From Aeromonas caviae (GTDB taxonomy: Bacteria > Pseudomonadota > Gammaproteobacteria > Enterobacterales > Aeromonadaceae): DNA of 64,000 bases. The notes below the pieces were generated by a model that saw only the letters and a list, made by a program, of their open reading frames with translations, was not told where the DNA came from and made no database searches. The DNA is taken from positions 155,974 through 219,973 of the forward strand of contig NZ_CDBK01000014.1 of NCBI RefSeq assembly GCF_000819785.1. The letters run 5' to 3'. The position numbers and the translations under genes are program-made. Below are positions 15,844 through 25,695 of the stretch, piece by piece; position 1 is the stretch's first letter; each line of letters starts with the position of its first letter.

Positions 15844-18800
15844 TCATCCCCGGCTCATCCGGATGTCGATCTGCTGATGTGGCAGATGCATGCCGACCTG
15901 GCCGAGTTTCTCCAGGATCAGAGAATGTACCTCGTGCGTAATGGGCATCCGGTGATCCATGTTGTTGACGTAGAGCCGGATCTCGTAGATGAGGGCCGAG
16001 TCGGTGAACTCGATGAGGAACACCTCCGGGGCGGGCGTATCCAGCACCAGGGTGGATTCGCGCACGCTCTGCTCCAGCAGTTGCTGTACCTGCTTGGGAT
16101 TCTGGGTCAGGCCGATGCGAATGCGCAAGCGGACCCGGGTGATGGCATCGGACAGGGACCAGTTGATGAACTGCTCGGTGATGAAGGCCTTGTTGGGGAC
16201 GATGATCTCCTTCCTGTCCCAGTCCACTATGGTGGTGGCGCGGGTCTTGATCTTGGTGACGGTGCCGGTGAGATCCCGGATGGTGACGGTGTCACCCAGG
16301 CGGATCGGTTTTTCGAACAGGATGATGAGGCCGGAGACGAAGTTGGCGAAGATCTCCTGCAAGCCGAAGCCCAGCCCCACAGAGAGTGCCGCCACCAGCC
16401 ACTGGGTCTTGGACCAGTCGATGCCGAGCATGGAGAAGCCGGTGAGGGCGCCAATCAGCAGCACCAGGTACTTGCTCACCGTGGTGAGGGCGAAGCCGGT
16501 GCCGGGGGAGAGGCTCAGATGCTGGAGCAGGGTGAGCTCCATCAACCCGGGCAGGTTGCGGGCGGTGACCACCGTCAGGATGAAGGCGAAGACGGTCAGC
16601 ATCAGATCCTGCAGGGTGATGGCGGAGAGCTGCTCGATGCCGGCCACCTTGCTGCTTACCTGCCACACCTCGATGCTGCTGAGGAAGCTGAATGCCGAGT
16701 TGAGATCCGACCATTGCACCACCACCAGCATGGTGAAGCCCAGCATCAGCAGGGTGCGCACCAGGCCGAGGGACTGGGCGCTGATAGTATCCAGATCCAG
16801 CTCGGGCTCCTCCACCACATCGGGGATCTCGGAGCTGAGATCGTCCTCTTCCCGCTCCCGCTGCGCCAGGATCTCGGCCCGCTTCTGCTTGGCGCGATCG
16901 AAGGCGAGTCGGCGGCGTTGGATCAGCATCCAGCGGTGGGCCAGATAGTAGACTAGCAGGCAGCCGAGCCCCGCCAGCAGGCTCAGCTCCAGCTGGCGCA
17001 GCAGGGTGCGGGAGGTGTAGAAGTAGCCGAACAGGGCGCCCAGCACAGCCAGCAGCGGGGCCAGCATCAGGCTGTTCCAGATGAAGTGGTGCAGCAGATG
17101 GGGCTTGGTCATGTCTGCCTGACCCCAGGTGAGGGGCAGTTTTTCCCGGTTGAGGCGGGCAAAGAAGAGCAGCAGCCAGAGGGCCCCGATGATGAAGGCG
17201 AGGCGTCCCAGGGAGTCGTAGAAGGCGTGTTCCTGATAGCTGCTCGCCATGCCCTGCACGAAGAAGCTCGGGATCAGCACCAGCAGCAGGGTACGAAATT
17301 GTCCCCACACTCGCTGCACCCGCTCCTTTTGCCAGCGGAAGTGGAGGATGAGGATCCCCTTCTCCAGAGTGAGGTGGCGCGCCACCAGCAGGGCCAGCAG
17401 CAGGAACCAGATTTCACCCAGGCCCCGGGCCACCGCCACCGCGAAGGGATATTGCCAGGCGCCGTCCAGCAGGCCGTGCACCATGAGCACCATGGCGGGC
17501 AGCGGCAGGGCGGCGAGCACGGAGCGCACCAGCAACCGGCTGGTGAGGCTGAACTTGTCCTGGGTTACCTTGCCGATGCGCGGGGCAATGTACTGGCTGT
17601 ATTGAAGGAGGTGGCGGGCCAGTTTCAGCCAGCACCAGGCCAGCCCCAGCAGCCCGAGGCCAGCCAGGGTCAGGCTCAGGGGGTTGTTCTCGGCGATGGC
17701 CCTGGGCAGTTGCAGCCAGTTGGCCGGGTTGAAGGCAAGGCCGAGGGCGGCCGGGACGCCGAGCAGCACCGCCGGGCTCAGGGGGCGCACGTCCGGCATC
17801 CAGAACAGATGGCTGGCGCTGAGTTCGCGGATCTCGTCGATCTTGCTGTTCTGACGGCTGTAGAGCAGCTTGAGGCGGGTCTGCTCCTGAATGAGGGTGT
17901 CGGAGGCATCGTTGAGCCGGGTCAGCAGTTGCCGCCTCGCCTTGAGCAGGTTGTCCAGCACGGCGCGCTGGGCCCTGTCCAGGGTGATGCCGTCTCCACT
18001 GAGCAGGCTGTTGCGCAGCTGGACCGGATCCTTCAGGGCATCCTGCTCGGTCTCGTACTGGTATTTGGCCATACGCGCCTTGACGATGGCGGACTCCAGC
18101 CGCTCCAGCGGGAAGTAGGCGGGCAGATCGGCCAGCTTGCTGCGCAGGTTCTCGCCGTAGGCGTTGCTTATCTGCAACCACTCCAGCTGTTCGCGCACCG
18201 AATTGACCAGCTCGTTGAGCCCGGAGAGGGAGGTGTCCACCCCCCGTTGCTCGTCCTGCACCCGTTCAATCTGGTCCTCGAGGGCCCCCAGTTGCAGGGA
18301 GAGGGCCTGGTTTTGCTGCTGTTGCTCCTGCAAGAGGGGGAGGTCAGAGGTGAGCTGGCGGCGCAGGCGTTCGCTCTCGGCCAGGGCCTGCTCGGTCTTG
18401 TCCCGGCGCAGCTGGTTCTGCTGGGCAAGCAGACTGGTCTGCCACTCATCCTCGTCGGTGATGGCGAGGTTGAGCTCCTGCAGCTTGAGCTTGCCCAGAT
18501 CGTTGCGCTGCTGGGCGGAGAGCTGCTCCAGCTCCAGCATCTGGATCCGGTCGGAGAGGCTCTGCTCCTTGAGTCGGGTGGCCAGTTGCTGGGCCTCCTG
18601 CAACCTGTCCGACTCGTTGCTGAAGCTCAGGCGATCGAGCAGGGAGCGGGTCTGGAGCAACTGCTTGCGCAACTCGTCGACCCGCAGGTGATACTCCTGG
18701 CCCGTGCTCTCAAGCTGGTTGAGGCTGTCGGTCACCGCCTGACGCTCCTTGCGCAGGTTGAGCTGGCGGTTGCTGCTCAGGCTGATGGCCTGGCGAAGGG

Positions 18801-19119
18801 CATCCTCCTTGAGGGAGGAGAGGGACGGGCGGGACTGGGGCTGATAGTTGTGCAGCCCCTCCTTGAGACGGGCGGACTCCTTGGGGTAGTCGATGAGGAT
18901 CTGCTGGTAGGCCTTGCCCTGTTCCCGGTAGCGCTGGGCATCCCGGGCATATTGCAGGGCCTGCTGGTAGCTCTCCCGCAGTTGCTGATTTTCCGGGGTA
19001 TCCGTCTTGGGGATGCTTTGCAGCAGCTCCTCTACCTGAGTGATGGCATCATCGGCCTGGACAGCGGAGAAGGGGAACAGGCTGAGACAGAGCATCAGAC
19101 AGAGCAGGCGTTGCAACAT
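15844..19119 (-). CDS. mscM: Large MscS-type mechanosensitive channel (MscM/YjeP-like)
   Basis: 1091 aa, close to E. coli YjeP (MscM). A signal peptide (LCLMLCLSLFPFSAVQA) is followed by a long periplasmic coiled-coil-rich region (about 25-470, many QQ/LRRQL repeats). Then come a multi-helix membrane domain (about 470-900) and the MscS pore and beta domains: GLGFGLQEIFANFVSGLIIL, RLGDTV, VPNKAFITE. It protects cells from hypoosmotic shock by opening under membrane tension. MscK is the alternative name; YjeP is favoured by length and the N-terminal domain. Cotranscribed with ugpQ. Confidence 0.85.
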   Translation of the reverse strand: MLQRLLCLMLCLSLFPFSAVQADDAITQVEELLQSIPKTDTPENQQLRESYQQALQYARDAQRYREQGKAYQQILIDYPKESARLKEGLHNYQPQSRPSLSSLKEDALRQAISLSSNRQLNLRKERQAVTDSLNQLESTGQEYHLRVDELRKQLLQTRSLLDRLSFSNESDRLQEAQQLATRLKEQSLSDRIQMLELEQLSAQQRNDLGKLKLQELNLAITDEDEWQTSLLAQQNQLRRDKTEQALAESERLRRQLTSDLPLLQEQQQQNQALSLQLGALEDQIERVQDEQRGVDTSLSGLNELVNSVREQLEWLQISNAYGENLRSKLADLPAYFPLERLESAIVKARMAKYQYETEQDALKDPVQLRNSLLSGDGITLDRAQRAVLDNLLKARRQLLTRLNDASDTLIQEQTRLKLLYSRQNSKIDEIRELSASHLFWMPDVRPLSPAVLLGVPAALGLAFNPANWLQLPRAIAENNPLSLTLAGLGLLGLAWCWLKLARHLLQYSQYIAPRIGKVTQDKFSLTSRLLVRSVLAALPLPAMVLMVHGLLDGAWQYPFAVAVARGLGEIWFLLLALLVARHLTLEKGILILHFRWQKERVQRVWGQFRTLLLVLIPSFFVQGMASSYQEHAFYDSLGRLAFIIGALWLLLFFARLNREKLPLTWGQADMTKPHLLHHFIWNSLMLAPLLAVLGALFGYFYTSRTLLRQLELSLLAGLGCLLVYYLAHRWMLIQRRRLAFDRAKQKRAEILAQREREEDDLSSEIPDVVEEPELDLDTISAQSLGLVRTLLMLGFTMLVVVQWSDLNSAFSFLSSIEVWQVSSKVAGIEQLSAITLQDLMLTVFAFILTVVTARNLPGLMELTLLQHLSLSPGTGFALTTVSKYLVLLIGALTGFSMLGIDWSKTQWLVAALSVGLGFGLQEIFANFVSGLIILFEKPIRLGDTVTIRDLTGTVTKIKTRATTIVDWDRKEIIVPNKAFITEQFINWSLSDAITRVRLRIRIGLTQNPKQVQQLLEQSVRESTLVLDTPAPEVFLIEFTDSALIYEIRLYVNNMDHRMPITHEVHSLILEKLGQVGMHLPHQQIDIRMSRG

Positions 19120-19272
19120 GGCGCACGTTTCCGTTCAGGAGAAGTCGCCCTAGCCTAAAGCAGGGGCCGGGGCGGGTAAAGCCCTCAAGATGAATGATCC
19201 ACGGCACAAATAACGGGTGATCCGGGTCTTGTTTGGCTATTATTCTGGCCGTTCCCCTTCATTGAGCAATTT

Positions 19273-20607
19273 ATGTCCTCCGTCGATCTGGGCACGGCCC
19301 CCCTTTCCCGCCTCTTCTTGCGTTACGTCACCCCCACGGTGGCCGCCATGCTGGTCACCGGCATCTATGTCACCATTGACGGCATCTTCGTCGGCCATAT
19401 CCTGGGCCAGGACGGGCTGGCCGGCATGATGCTGGCGTACCCCATCTGCGCCGTGCTCTACGCGGTGGGGGCCCTGATCGGCATGGGATCCTCGTCGCTG
19501 GCCTCCTTCTATCTGGGCAAGGGGGAGCAGGCCAGGGCGCGCCACATCGTCGGCAATGCCCTGGTGATGGTGCTCATCGCCTCCGCGCTGCTTGCCTTCA
19601 TTGGCATTCGTTACGGCGAGGCCATGCTTGTCTGGATGGGGGCGCAGGGGGTCATCTTCGACGCAGGCTTTGCCTATCTGAAGTGGTACGCCTGGCTCGG
19701 TGTATTCGCGGTGCTCTCCATGGCCTTTACCGCCCTGCTGCGCAACGACGGGCGACCCGGCCTCACCACCTGGATCCTGGTGGGGGGCGGCGTACTCAAC
19801 GTGCTGCTCGACTACCTGCTGATGGCGGTGATCCCCTGGGGGCTGGCGGGGGCCGCCATCGCGACCATGCTCTCCCAGGCGGTCACCGGGGGCCTGTGCC
19901 TGTGGCACTTCTTCACCCCCCGCAGCCAGTTGCGCATTCGCTGGGATACCCTGGTGCCCGACTGGCGGCTGATGGGGGAGACATTGCGACTCGGGGTGTC
20001 GAGTTTTCTGATGTACCTCTACCTCTCGGTGGTGCTGGCGCTGCACAACAAGGCGCTGCTCTCGGTGGGCACTTCGCTGCACGTGGCCGCCTATGGGGTC
20101 ATCAGCTACAGCGAGGCCTTCTTCTATCTCATCTTCGAGGGGATCGCCATGGGCATCCAGCCCATCGCCAGCTTCAATGCCGGGGCGGGCAACTGGTCGC
20201 GAGTGCTGCGGGTGCGCAACCTGGCATTGGGAGTGACCATGGCGGTGGCACTGTGCGGGATGATCCCGCTGTATCTGTGGCCAGAGGCAGTGGTTTATCT
20301 GTTTGCGGGGGACAATGCTGCCCTGTTGCCGGTGGCCAGCCTCGGTATCTGGCTCTACTTCTGGGGGCTGCCCATGGAAGGCTTGCTGCTGGTGGGGGCC
20401 ACCTATTTCCAGGCCATCAACCGGGCCCGCATCGCTTCCCTGCTCACCGGCGGCAAGCTGGTGCTGATCGGCGGTTTCCTGTGGGGCTTCTCCTCCCTGT
20501 GGGGAGTGGCCGGTGTCTGGCTGGCGCTGCCCACTTGCAGCACTCTGCTGGTCCTGGTGATGTGGCGGGCGATGAGCAGGGAGGGGCGCCAGCACAGCGC
20601 TGCCTGA
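19273..20607 (+). CDS. MATE-family efflux transporter
   Basis: 444 aa, about 12 transmembrane helices. The family's repeated halves are visible: PTVAAMLVTGIYVTIDGIFVGH in the first (shown split by the helix boundary after TGI) and GIQPIASFNAGAGNW in the second. It resembles the MepA/VmrA branch of cation-coupled multidrug exporters. Monocistronic, with a good terminator 21 bp after the stop. Substrate unknown. Confidence 0.9.
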   Translation: MSSVDLGTAPLSRLFLRYVTPTVAAMLVTGIYVTIDGIFVGHILGQDGLAGMMLAYPICAVLYAVGALIGMGSSSLASFYLGKGEQARARHIVGNALVMVLIASALLAFIGIRYGEAMLVWMGAQGVIFDAGFAYLKWYAWLGVFAVLSMAFTALLRNDGRPGLTTWILVGGGVLNVLLDYLLMAVIPWGLAGAAIATMLSQAVTGGLCLWHFFTPRSQLRIRWDTLVPDWRLMGETLRLGVSSFLMYLYLSVVLALHNKALLSVGTSLHVAAYGVISYSEAFFYLIFEGIAMGIQPIASFNAGAGNWSRVLRVRNLALGVTMAVALCGMIPLYLWPEAVVYLFAGDNAALLPVASLGIWLYFWGLPMEGLLLVGATYFQAINRARIASLLTGGKLVLIGGFLWGFSSLWGVAGVWLALPTCSTLLVLVMWRAMSREGRQHSAA

Positions 20608-20627
20608 GATGTGGTCATGCGTCCATG

Positions 20628-20655
20628 AAAAAGGCAGCCAAGGCTGCCTTTTTCA
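20628..20655 (+). terminator. Bidirectional terminator between MATE and M23 peptidase genes
   Basis: AAAAAGGCAGCC-AA-GGCTGCCTTTTT, a 12-bp perfect stem with A- and T-runs on both sides, lying between two convergent genes. Confidence 0.9.
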
Positions 20656-20694
20656 TTTTGAGTGCCCCTGCCTGTGGGCAGCAGGTCGCCGGCC

Positions 20695-21522
20695 TCAGGG
20701 CTTGAAGGCGCCGATAAAGATGGCGGGGTCGACGCGGGCGTCGTTGAGGCTGACGTTCCAGTGCATGTGGGGGCCGGTGGCGCGACCGGTGGCGCCGACC
20801 CGGCCGACGATGCCGCCGCGGGGCAGGCTCTGGCCCAGCTTTACGTCCACCTTCGACATGTGACAGAACATGCTGATGAGGCCCTGGCCGTGGTCGACGA
20901 ACACCGTATTGCCGTTGAAGAAGTAGTTGCCGATGAGGATGACCTTGCCAGCGGCTGGTGCCTTGATGGGAGTGCCGGCTCCGACCGCGAAGTCGAGGCC
21001 GGAGTGGGGGTTGCGCTCCTCGCCGTTGAAGAAGCGGCGCAGCCCGAAGGGACTGGAGAGCGGGCCCTGGACCGGCTTGTCAAACAGCAGGTTGCTCGGC
21101 TGAGCCGGACTGAAGGTCTGGTAGGCGCGGGTCTGTTCGGCAAGCTCCCGGTTGATGCGGGTCATGTCTTCGGCCAGCGGATTGACCTGGCGGCTGTTCT
21201 TGAGCTTGATGTGCTGCTCACGGTAGTGCTTGGTGCCGACCGTGAAACTCAAGGTGCGGCCATCGCTGGTGGTTACCTGATGGTGGCCGGGCGCGCTCTT
21301 GAGCGGGATGCCGACGATGGCGATCCACGTCTTCCCGTCTTCCTGTACCACCAGCACAGGCTTGTCCTGATAGCGCACTGCGGGCGCCTTGGCCCCGATT
21401 CCCAGTGGTACCACGGCCACGCCCCCCGGCACCGGGTGGTTGAGCAGGCGGCTGATAAACCCCGGTTCGGCGTGAAGCGCAGGGCTGCCGAGCAGCAGGA
21501 GAAGAAAGAAGAGGCGGCGCAT
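20695..21522 (-). CDS. M23-family metallopeptidase, secreted
   Basis: 275 aa with a signal peptide (FFLLLLLGSPALHA). The C-terminal LytM/M23 domain has the complete zinc site: His and Asp in NPHSGLDFA and HxH in GPHMHWN. The N-terminal domain is a beta-rich region as in other two-domain M23 peptidases. Likely a peptidoglycan DD-endopeptidase or an amidase activator in the periplasm. Single gene, convergent with the MATE gene and divergent from the fimbrial operon. Confidence 0.9.
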   Translation of the reverse strand: MRRLFFLLLLLGSPALHAEPGFISRLLNHPVPGGVAVVPLGIGAKAPAVRYQDKPVLVVQEDGKTWIAIVGIPLKSAPGHHQVTTSDGRTLSFTVGTKHYREQHIKLKNSRQVNPLAEDMTRINRELAEQTRAYQTFSPAQPSNLLFDKPVQGPLSSPFGLRRFFNGEERNPHSGLDFAVGAGTPIKAPAAGKVILIGNYFFNGNTVFVDHGQGLISMFCHMSKVDVKLGQSLPRGGIVGRVGATGRATGPHMHWNVSLNDARVDPAIFIGAFKP

Positions 21523-21676
21523 GATGGCTCCATCGGATCAGGGGGAAAGCAAGAGGGGGGAGATGATGCCACATTCTGGCGGTGCTGTCCGTCAACCGTG
21601 ACCATGGGGTGCATCAGAGGTTGCCTTGTAGAGGGCGGAAATGAGAATTTCATGCTATTTACTAGAGTGTCACTAA

Positions 21677-21697
21677 AGGTGTCTTTGAATGACACCT
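21677..21697 (+). repeat. Inverted repeat in the fimbrial operon leader
   Basis: AGGTGTC-TTTGAAT-GACACCT is a perfect 7-bp stem 75 bp before the pilin start, preceded by a related GTGTCACT. It could be a regulator site or a leader hairpin; no phase-variation features are visible. Confidence 0.4.
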
Positions 21698-21771
21698 ACC
21701 GCGACAAGGCTGTGAAGCTCTGGCAGGGGTACCGTAGTCGCCAGCGACATCCAGGGATAGAGGAGGTTGTG

Positions 21772-22314
21772 ATGAAGACGAAAGCGCTCTCGATATTCGG
21801 ACTCGCATTGGCGATCGTGACGATGCCCGCCGTTGCCTTCAACGGGGTCATTACCATCAACGGGGAAGTGACCGCAGGTACCTGTGCCATCGCGGTCAAC
21901 GGGGGTACAGCATCGGCGACCGTCACCCTGCCCACCGTCAGTACCAATGCCCTCGGCAGCATAGGGCAGACCGCAGGGGCGACCGGTTTCAACCTCGCCC
22001 TCACCAGTTGCCCGACCACGGGCTCGGTGCGCGCCTACTTCGAAAACATCGGCGTGGAGCAGACCTCGGGCAATCTCAGCAACAAGGCCGTCGCGTCGGG
22101 AGGCAAGAATCCGGCGCAAAACGTGGAAGTGCAGATCCTCTCTGCCAACAGCACGCCCATCGACCTGAGGACCAATACAGGCAACAACGTGCTGGTGAAC
22201 TTCAGTGCTACCGGCGGGGCAACGCTTTACTACAGCGCCCAGTACATTGCCACCGGGGCCGTTGGTGCGGGTCTGGTCTCGGCAGACCTCATCTACTCTC
22301 TGGATTATCACTGA
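21772..22314 (+). CDS. Fimbrial major subunit (chaperone-usher pilin)
   Basis: 180 aa. Signal peptide (LSIFGLALAIVTMPAVA), then a type 1-like pilin fold: INGEVTAGTCAIAVNG with the first Cys, a second Cys in LTSCPTTGSV, and the C-terminal beta-zipper ending SLDYH. AGGAGG lies 6 nt before the ATG; longer in-frame readings upstream lack support. First gene of the fimbrial operon; the strong ribosome-binding site suits the most abundant subunit. Confidence 0.9.
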   Translation: MKTKALSIFGLALAIVTMPAVAFNGVITINGEVTAGTCAIAVNGGTASATVTLPTVSTNALGSIGQTAGATGFNLALTSCPTTGSVRAYFENIGVEQTSGNLSNKAVASGGKNPAQNVEVQILSANSTPIDLRTNTGNNVLVNFSATGGATLYYSAQYIATGAVGAGLVSADLIYSLDYH

Positions 22315-22324
22315 GTCATGCGCC

Positions 22325-23083
22325 ATGAGCTCTTTACTTGCCCACGTTTTCGCCAGGACAAGGAGTGGCTGGTGGTGCTGGTGCCTGCTGCTCCTGCCCT
22401 GGTTTAGCTGGGGACATGTGCAGATCTCGGGGACCAGGGTCATCTATCCAGCCAGTGCGCGGGAGGTCACACTGGAGCTGACCAACAAGGGAAGCGCTCC
22501 CTCGTTGGTGCAGGTGTGGCTGGACGCCGGTGATCGTCGCATCCGGCCCGGCGCCGAGGCGCTCCCCTTCCTCATCACGCCCCCTATCACCCGCATCGAA
22601 GCCCGTCGTGGCCAATCCTTGCGCCTCGCCTATGTGGGAACGGGGCTGCCCCAGGATCGTGAATCCGTGTTCTGGCTCAACGTTCTGGAGGTGCCGCCGA
22701 GCGTGAAATCGACCCAGCCGGGCCAGAACATGGTGCAACTCGCCTTTCGTTCCCGGATAAAGCTGTTCTATCGGCCAACTGGGCTGCCGGGCAACGTGGA
22801 GCGTGCCGCCCATCAGCTCAGCTGGCGCCTGATCCGCCAGGGGCAAGGCTATGCACTGCAGGCTCACAATCCAAGCCTCTATCACGTCAGCATCAGCAAT
22901 CTTGAACTGCTGACAGCCCAGTCGAAACGCTACAGCAATCTGAGCGGCGGCATGGTGGTACCGGGTGGCAGCTTCGACTTTCCCGTGGAGCACCTTTCCG
23001 GAGCCGTCAATGTCAAGAAGGTGACCTTCCATTGGCTCAACGATTACGGTGCTCGCGAGGTGGGCCAATTCGTCTTCCATTGA
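22325..23083 (+). CDS. Periplasmic fimbrial chaperone 1
   Basis: 252 aa PapD-like chaperone. After a signal peptide (CWCLLLLPWFSWG) it has the typical ISGTRVIYPASAREVTLELTN strand split at ASA, the LPQDRESVFWLNVLEVPP block and the subunit-binding Lys in SRIKLFYRP. It caps pilin subunits by donor-strand complementation and delivers them to the usher. It begins 10 bp after the pilin stop. A second, similar chaperone lies after the usher. Confidence 0.92.
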   Translation: MSSLLAHVFARTRSGWWCWCLLLLPWFSWGHVQISGTRVIYPASAREVTLELTNKGSAPSLVQVWLDAGDRRIRPGAEALPFLITPPITRIEARRGQSLRLAYVGTGLPQDRESVFWLNVLEVPPSVKSTQPGQNMVQLAFRSRIKLFYRPTGLPGNVERAAHQLSWRLIRQGQGYALQAHNPSLYHVSISNLELLTAQSKRYSNLSGGMVVPGGSFDFPVEHLSGAVNVKKVTFHWLNDYGAREVGQFVFH

Positions 23084-23112
23084 GCTCGGTGGATGGCGGC
23101 GCTTGCCTGCTC

Positions 23113-25695
23113 ATGAATCTGGTACGCGGCAGCCCTGTCGCGACGTTCAAGATGCCTATCTCATGCCATTTCCCCCCGGGTTTATGCTTCCCTGTATCGA
23201 TTTGTTGGTTGCTTGTGCTGGGGGGATGGGGAGGGATGGTCATGGCCGATGAACCCGTTGCAGAGGTCCCCCCCTCCGCAGAGGTCGAATTTGACAACAG
23301 CTTGCTGGACAGTCTGGGGATCAACATCGATCTGGCCCGCTTCTCCCGCGCCGATTTCATTCCTCCCGGTCGCTATTCTCTCGAGATTACCCTCAATGGC
23401 CGGGAGCGCCTGAATCAGCAGGTGGAGGTGAGAGCAGGGGCGGACCCCGGTACTCCCAGATTCTGTTTTCAGCCCGATCAGTTGACGCAATGGGGTTTGC
23501 TCCTCGACAAGCTGCCCGATCAGCCGTCAGTGAAGGCGCAACTGGCACACGATTGCATCGAGGTCAATGCCCTGGTGCCGGGAGCCAGCTTTACCTTCGA
23601 CCTTGCCAGCCTGAGCGGTGATCTCAGCCTGCCCCAGGCCTACCTTGGCCGGGTCAGGCGCGATTATGTCGGACCGGATCAATGGGTACAGGGGATCAAT
23701 GCCGCCTTCGTCAGTTACAACGCCAATCTGTACTACAACGACCAGGATGACGGGGGCGATCCGGTCAGCAGCAGCGTCAATCTCAACACGGGTCTCAACC
23801 TGGGGGCCTGGCGCCTGCGCCACAACGGTTCCTGGCAAGGCACATCTGGCGGGGGGTATCTGCCCCTCAACAGCTATGTGCAGCGGGATGTCACCTCCCG
23901 CACGGCCCAGCTCACCCTGGGAGAATATTTCACACCGGGGGACAGCTTCGACAGTGTGCCTTTCACCGGTGTGCAGATCGCCAGCGACGACGCCATGCTG
24001 CCCGACTTCGAGCGGGGTTTTGCTCCCGTGGTGCGCGGGGTGGCCCAGAGCAATGCCAGGGTCACCATACGCCAGGGCGATGCCCTCATCTATGAAACCC
24101 AGGTGGCGCCGGGGGCCTTCGCCATCGACGACCTCTATGCCACCAGTTTCGCCGGCGACCTGGATGTGACGGTCACGGAGGCAGATGGTAGCGTGCAGCG
24201 CTTCACCCTGCCGTTTTCCTCCGTGGTGCAGATGCTGCGACACGACACCTCCCGCTTCAGCCTGACTCTGGGACGTTATCGCAATGATGCCGGACCAGAC
24301 GGGCCTGATTTTCTGCAAGGCACCTATCGACACGGCCTGTCGGACACCCTGACTCTCTACGGGGGAACCATAGCCGCAAAACAGTATGCCGCTCTGCTGG
24401 GGGGGGCGGCCATGGGGTCCGATTACGGCGCCCTGGCCCTCGATGTCACCGGTTCCTGGGCGAGTGATTTACCCTCGGGCGCGGATCTGCCTCCCTCCCT
24501 GTCCGGCCAGAGCTATCGCCTTACCTACAGCAAGCAGATGGATTTGACCCGAACCTACTTCACCCTGGCTGCCTACCGCTTCTCCAGCGAAGGCTATCTC
24601 GACCTGAGCGATGTGGCGGCGATGAAGGTTGGCGCACTGGATCGTCTGCAGCGTGAGCGCAATCGCTTCCAGCTCAACATCAACCAGCCCGTGGGGGAGT
24701 GGGGTGATTTCTATTTCAATGGCATCCGCCGGGATTACTGGAGCGGTCAGGGGGAGAGCAGCAGCCTTCAGTTCGGTTACAGCCGGGGATTTGACTGGGG
24801 CAGTTTGACCTTGTCGGCCAGCCACTCTCTGGAAGAGGGGACTGGCGATCAGTACGTACTGAGCCTGAGTATCCCCATCGGTGACAAGCTGGGGGCTCCG
24901 CGCCTTGGCAGTACCCTCTCCTATCAGAAGGGAGTGGGGACCAGCACCAGACTGGATCTCAGCGGAGGCTCCGGGGATGGGCGCTTCTACTACGGGGTCT
25001 ATGGGAGCCAGGGGCCTGGGGGAGCTGACAGCACCCGGGGGTATGGGGCCAATGTGCAGTATCAGACGGCGTTCGCCCAGTTGGGACTCAGTACCAGCCA
25101 GGGGGAGGGGTATGGCCAGTACGTGGCCTCGGCCAAAGGGACCTTGCTGGTGCATGAAGAGGGCTGGGTGATGGGGCAAACCCAGGGAGAGACCATGGCG
25201 CTGGTGGAGGCCAAAGGTGCCCAGGGGGCCAGGGTGAGCCACGGCATCGGCAGCGAGGTGGATGGAGATGGCTATGCGGTGCTGGCCGGGCTAAATCCCT
25301 ATCGCACCAACGTCATCGGGCTGGACCCGACCGGTTTGCCACTGGATGTGGAGATCGACGGCAGCGCCCGTATGGTGGCCCCCCGCCGGGGCGCCATCGT
25401 GAAACTCGCTTATGAGACTCATGTCGGGCAACCACTGCTCATCAAGGCCGAGCGACACGATGGCAGCGTCCCTCCTTTCGGGGCCGACGTGGTCGATGAC
25501 CGGGGGGGATCGGTGGCCGTGGTCGGGCAGGGAGGGCTTATCTTCGTGCGTGGCGAGCAGGGGACGCTCTACGTCCAGTGGGGGGAGTCAAGCGATGAAG
25601 GGTGTCGCCTCGACTATCGGATGCCCCCGCCGGATCCGGCCATGCCCTACCAGCAGGTGGCGGCGCGCTGCATCGACATGGAGACGGGACCATGA
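23113..25695 (+). CDS. Fimbrial outer-membrane usher
   Basis: FimD/PapC-type usher, 860 aa from this start. The N-terminal chaperone-binding domain is visible (VEFDNSLLDSLG, IDLARFSR, PGRYSLEI), with the paired Cys FCFQPDQL...CIEVN. The barrel and plug follow, then the C-terminal Cys pair GCRLDYRMP...RCIDME. The start is uncertain: 23113 (MNLVRGSP), an in-frame GTG at 23089 or a later ATG; none has a strong ribosome-binding site. It exports and assembles the pilins. Its stop overlaps the next start (ATGA). Confidence 0.9.
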   Translation: MNLVRGSPVATFKMPISCHFPPGLCFPVSICWLLVLGGWGGMVMADEPVAEVPPSAEVEFDNSLLDSLGINIDLARFSRADFIPPGRYSLEITLNGRERLNQQVEVRAGADPGTPRFCFQPDQLTQWGLLLDKLPDQPSVKAQLAHDCIEVNALVPGASFTFDLASLSGDLSLPQAYLGRVRRDYVGPDQWVQGINAAFVSYNANLYYNDQDDGGDPVSSSVNLNTGLNLGAWRLRHNGSWQGTSGGGYLPLNSYVQRDVTSRTAQLTLGEYFTPGDSFDSVPFTGVQIASDDAMLPDFERGFAPVVRGVAQSNARVTIRQGDALIYETQVAPGAFAIDDLYATSFAGDLDVTVTEADGSVQRFTLPFSSVVQMLRHDTSRFSLTLGRYRNDAGPDGPDFLQGTYRHGLSDTLTLYGGTIAAKQYAALLGGAAMGSDYGALALDVTGSWASDLPSGADLPPSLSGQSYRLTYSKQMDLTRTYFTLAAYRFSSEGYLDLSDVAAMKVGALDRLQRERNRFQLNINQPVGEWGDFYFNGIRRDYWSGQGESSSLQFGYSRGFDWGSLTLSASHSLEEGTGDQYVLSLSIPIGDKLGAPRLGSTLSYQKGVGTSTRLDLSGGSGDGRFYYGVYGSQGPGGADSTRGYGANVQYQTAFAQLGLSTSQGEGYGQYVASAKGTLLVHEEGWVMGQTQGETMALVEAKGAQGARVSHGIGSEVDGDGYAVLAGLNPYRTNVIGLDPTGLPLDVEIDGSARMVAPRRGAIVKLAYETHVGQPLLIKAERHDGSVPPFGADVVDDRGGSVAVVGQGGLIFVRGEQGTLYVQWGESSDEGCRLDYRMPPPDPAMPYQQVAARCIDMETGP

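Noticed and set aside
17086..19158. 690-codon open frame on the plus strand opposite mscM
   Set aside because: It is antisense to a well-supported 1091-aa channel, has no ribosome-binding site and reads as the low-complexity Gln/Gly/Leu pattern typical of GC-rich shadows.
20662..21771. N-terminal extension of the fimbrial subunit through the M23 peptidase region
   Set aside because: The extension is antisense to the peptidase; the ATG at 21772 with AGGAGG and a clean signal peptide is the real start.
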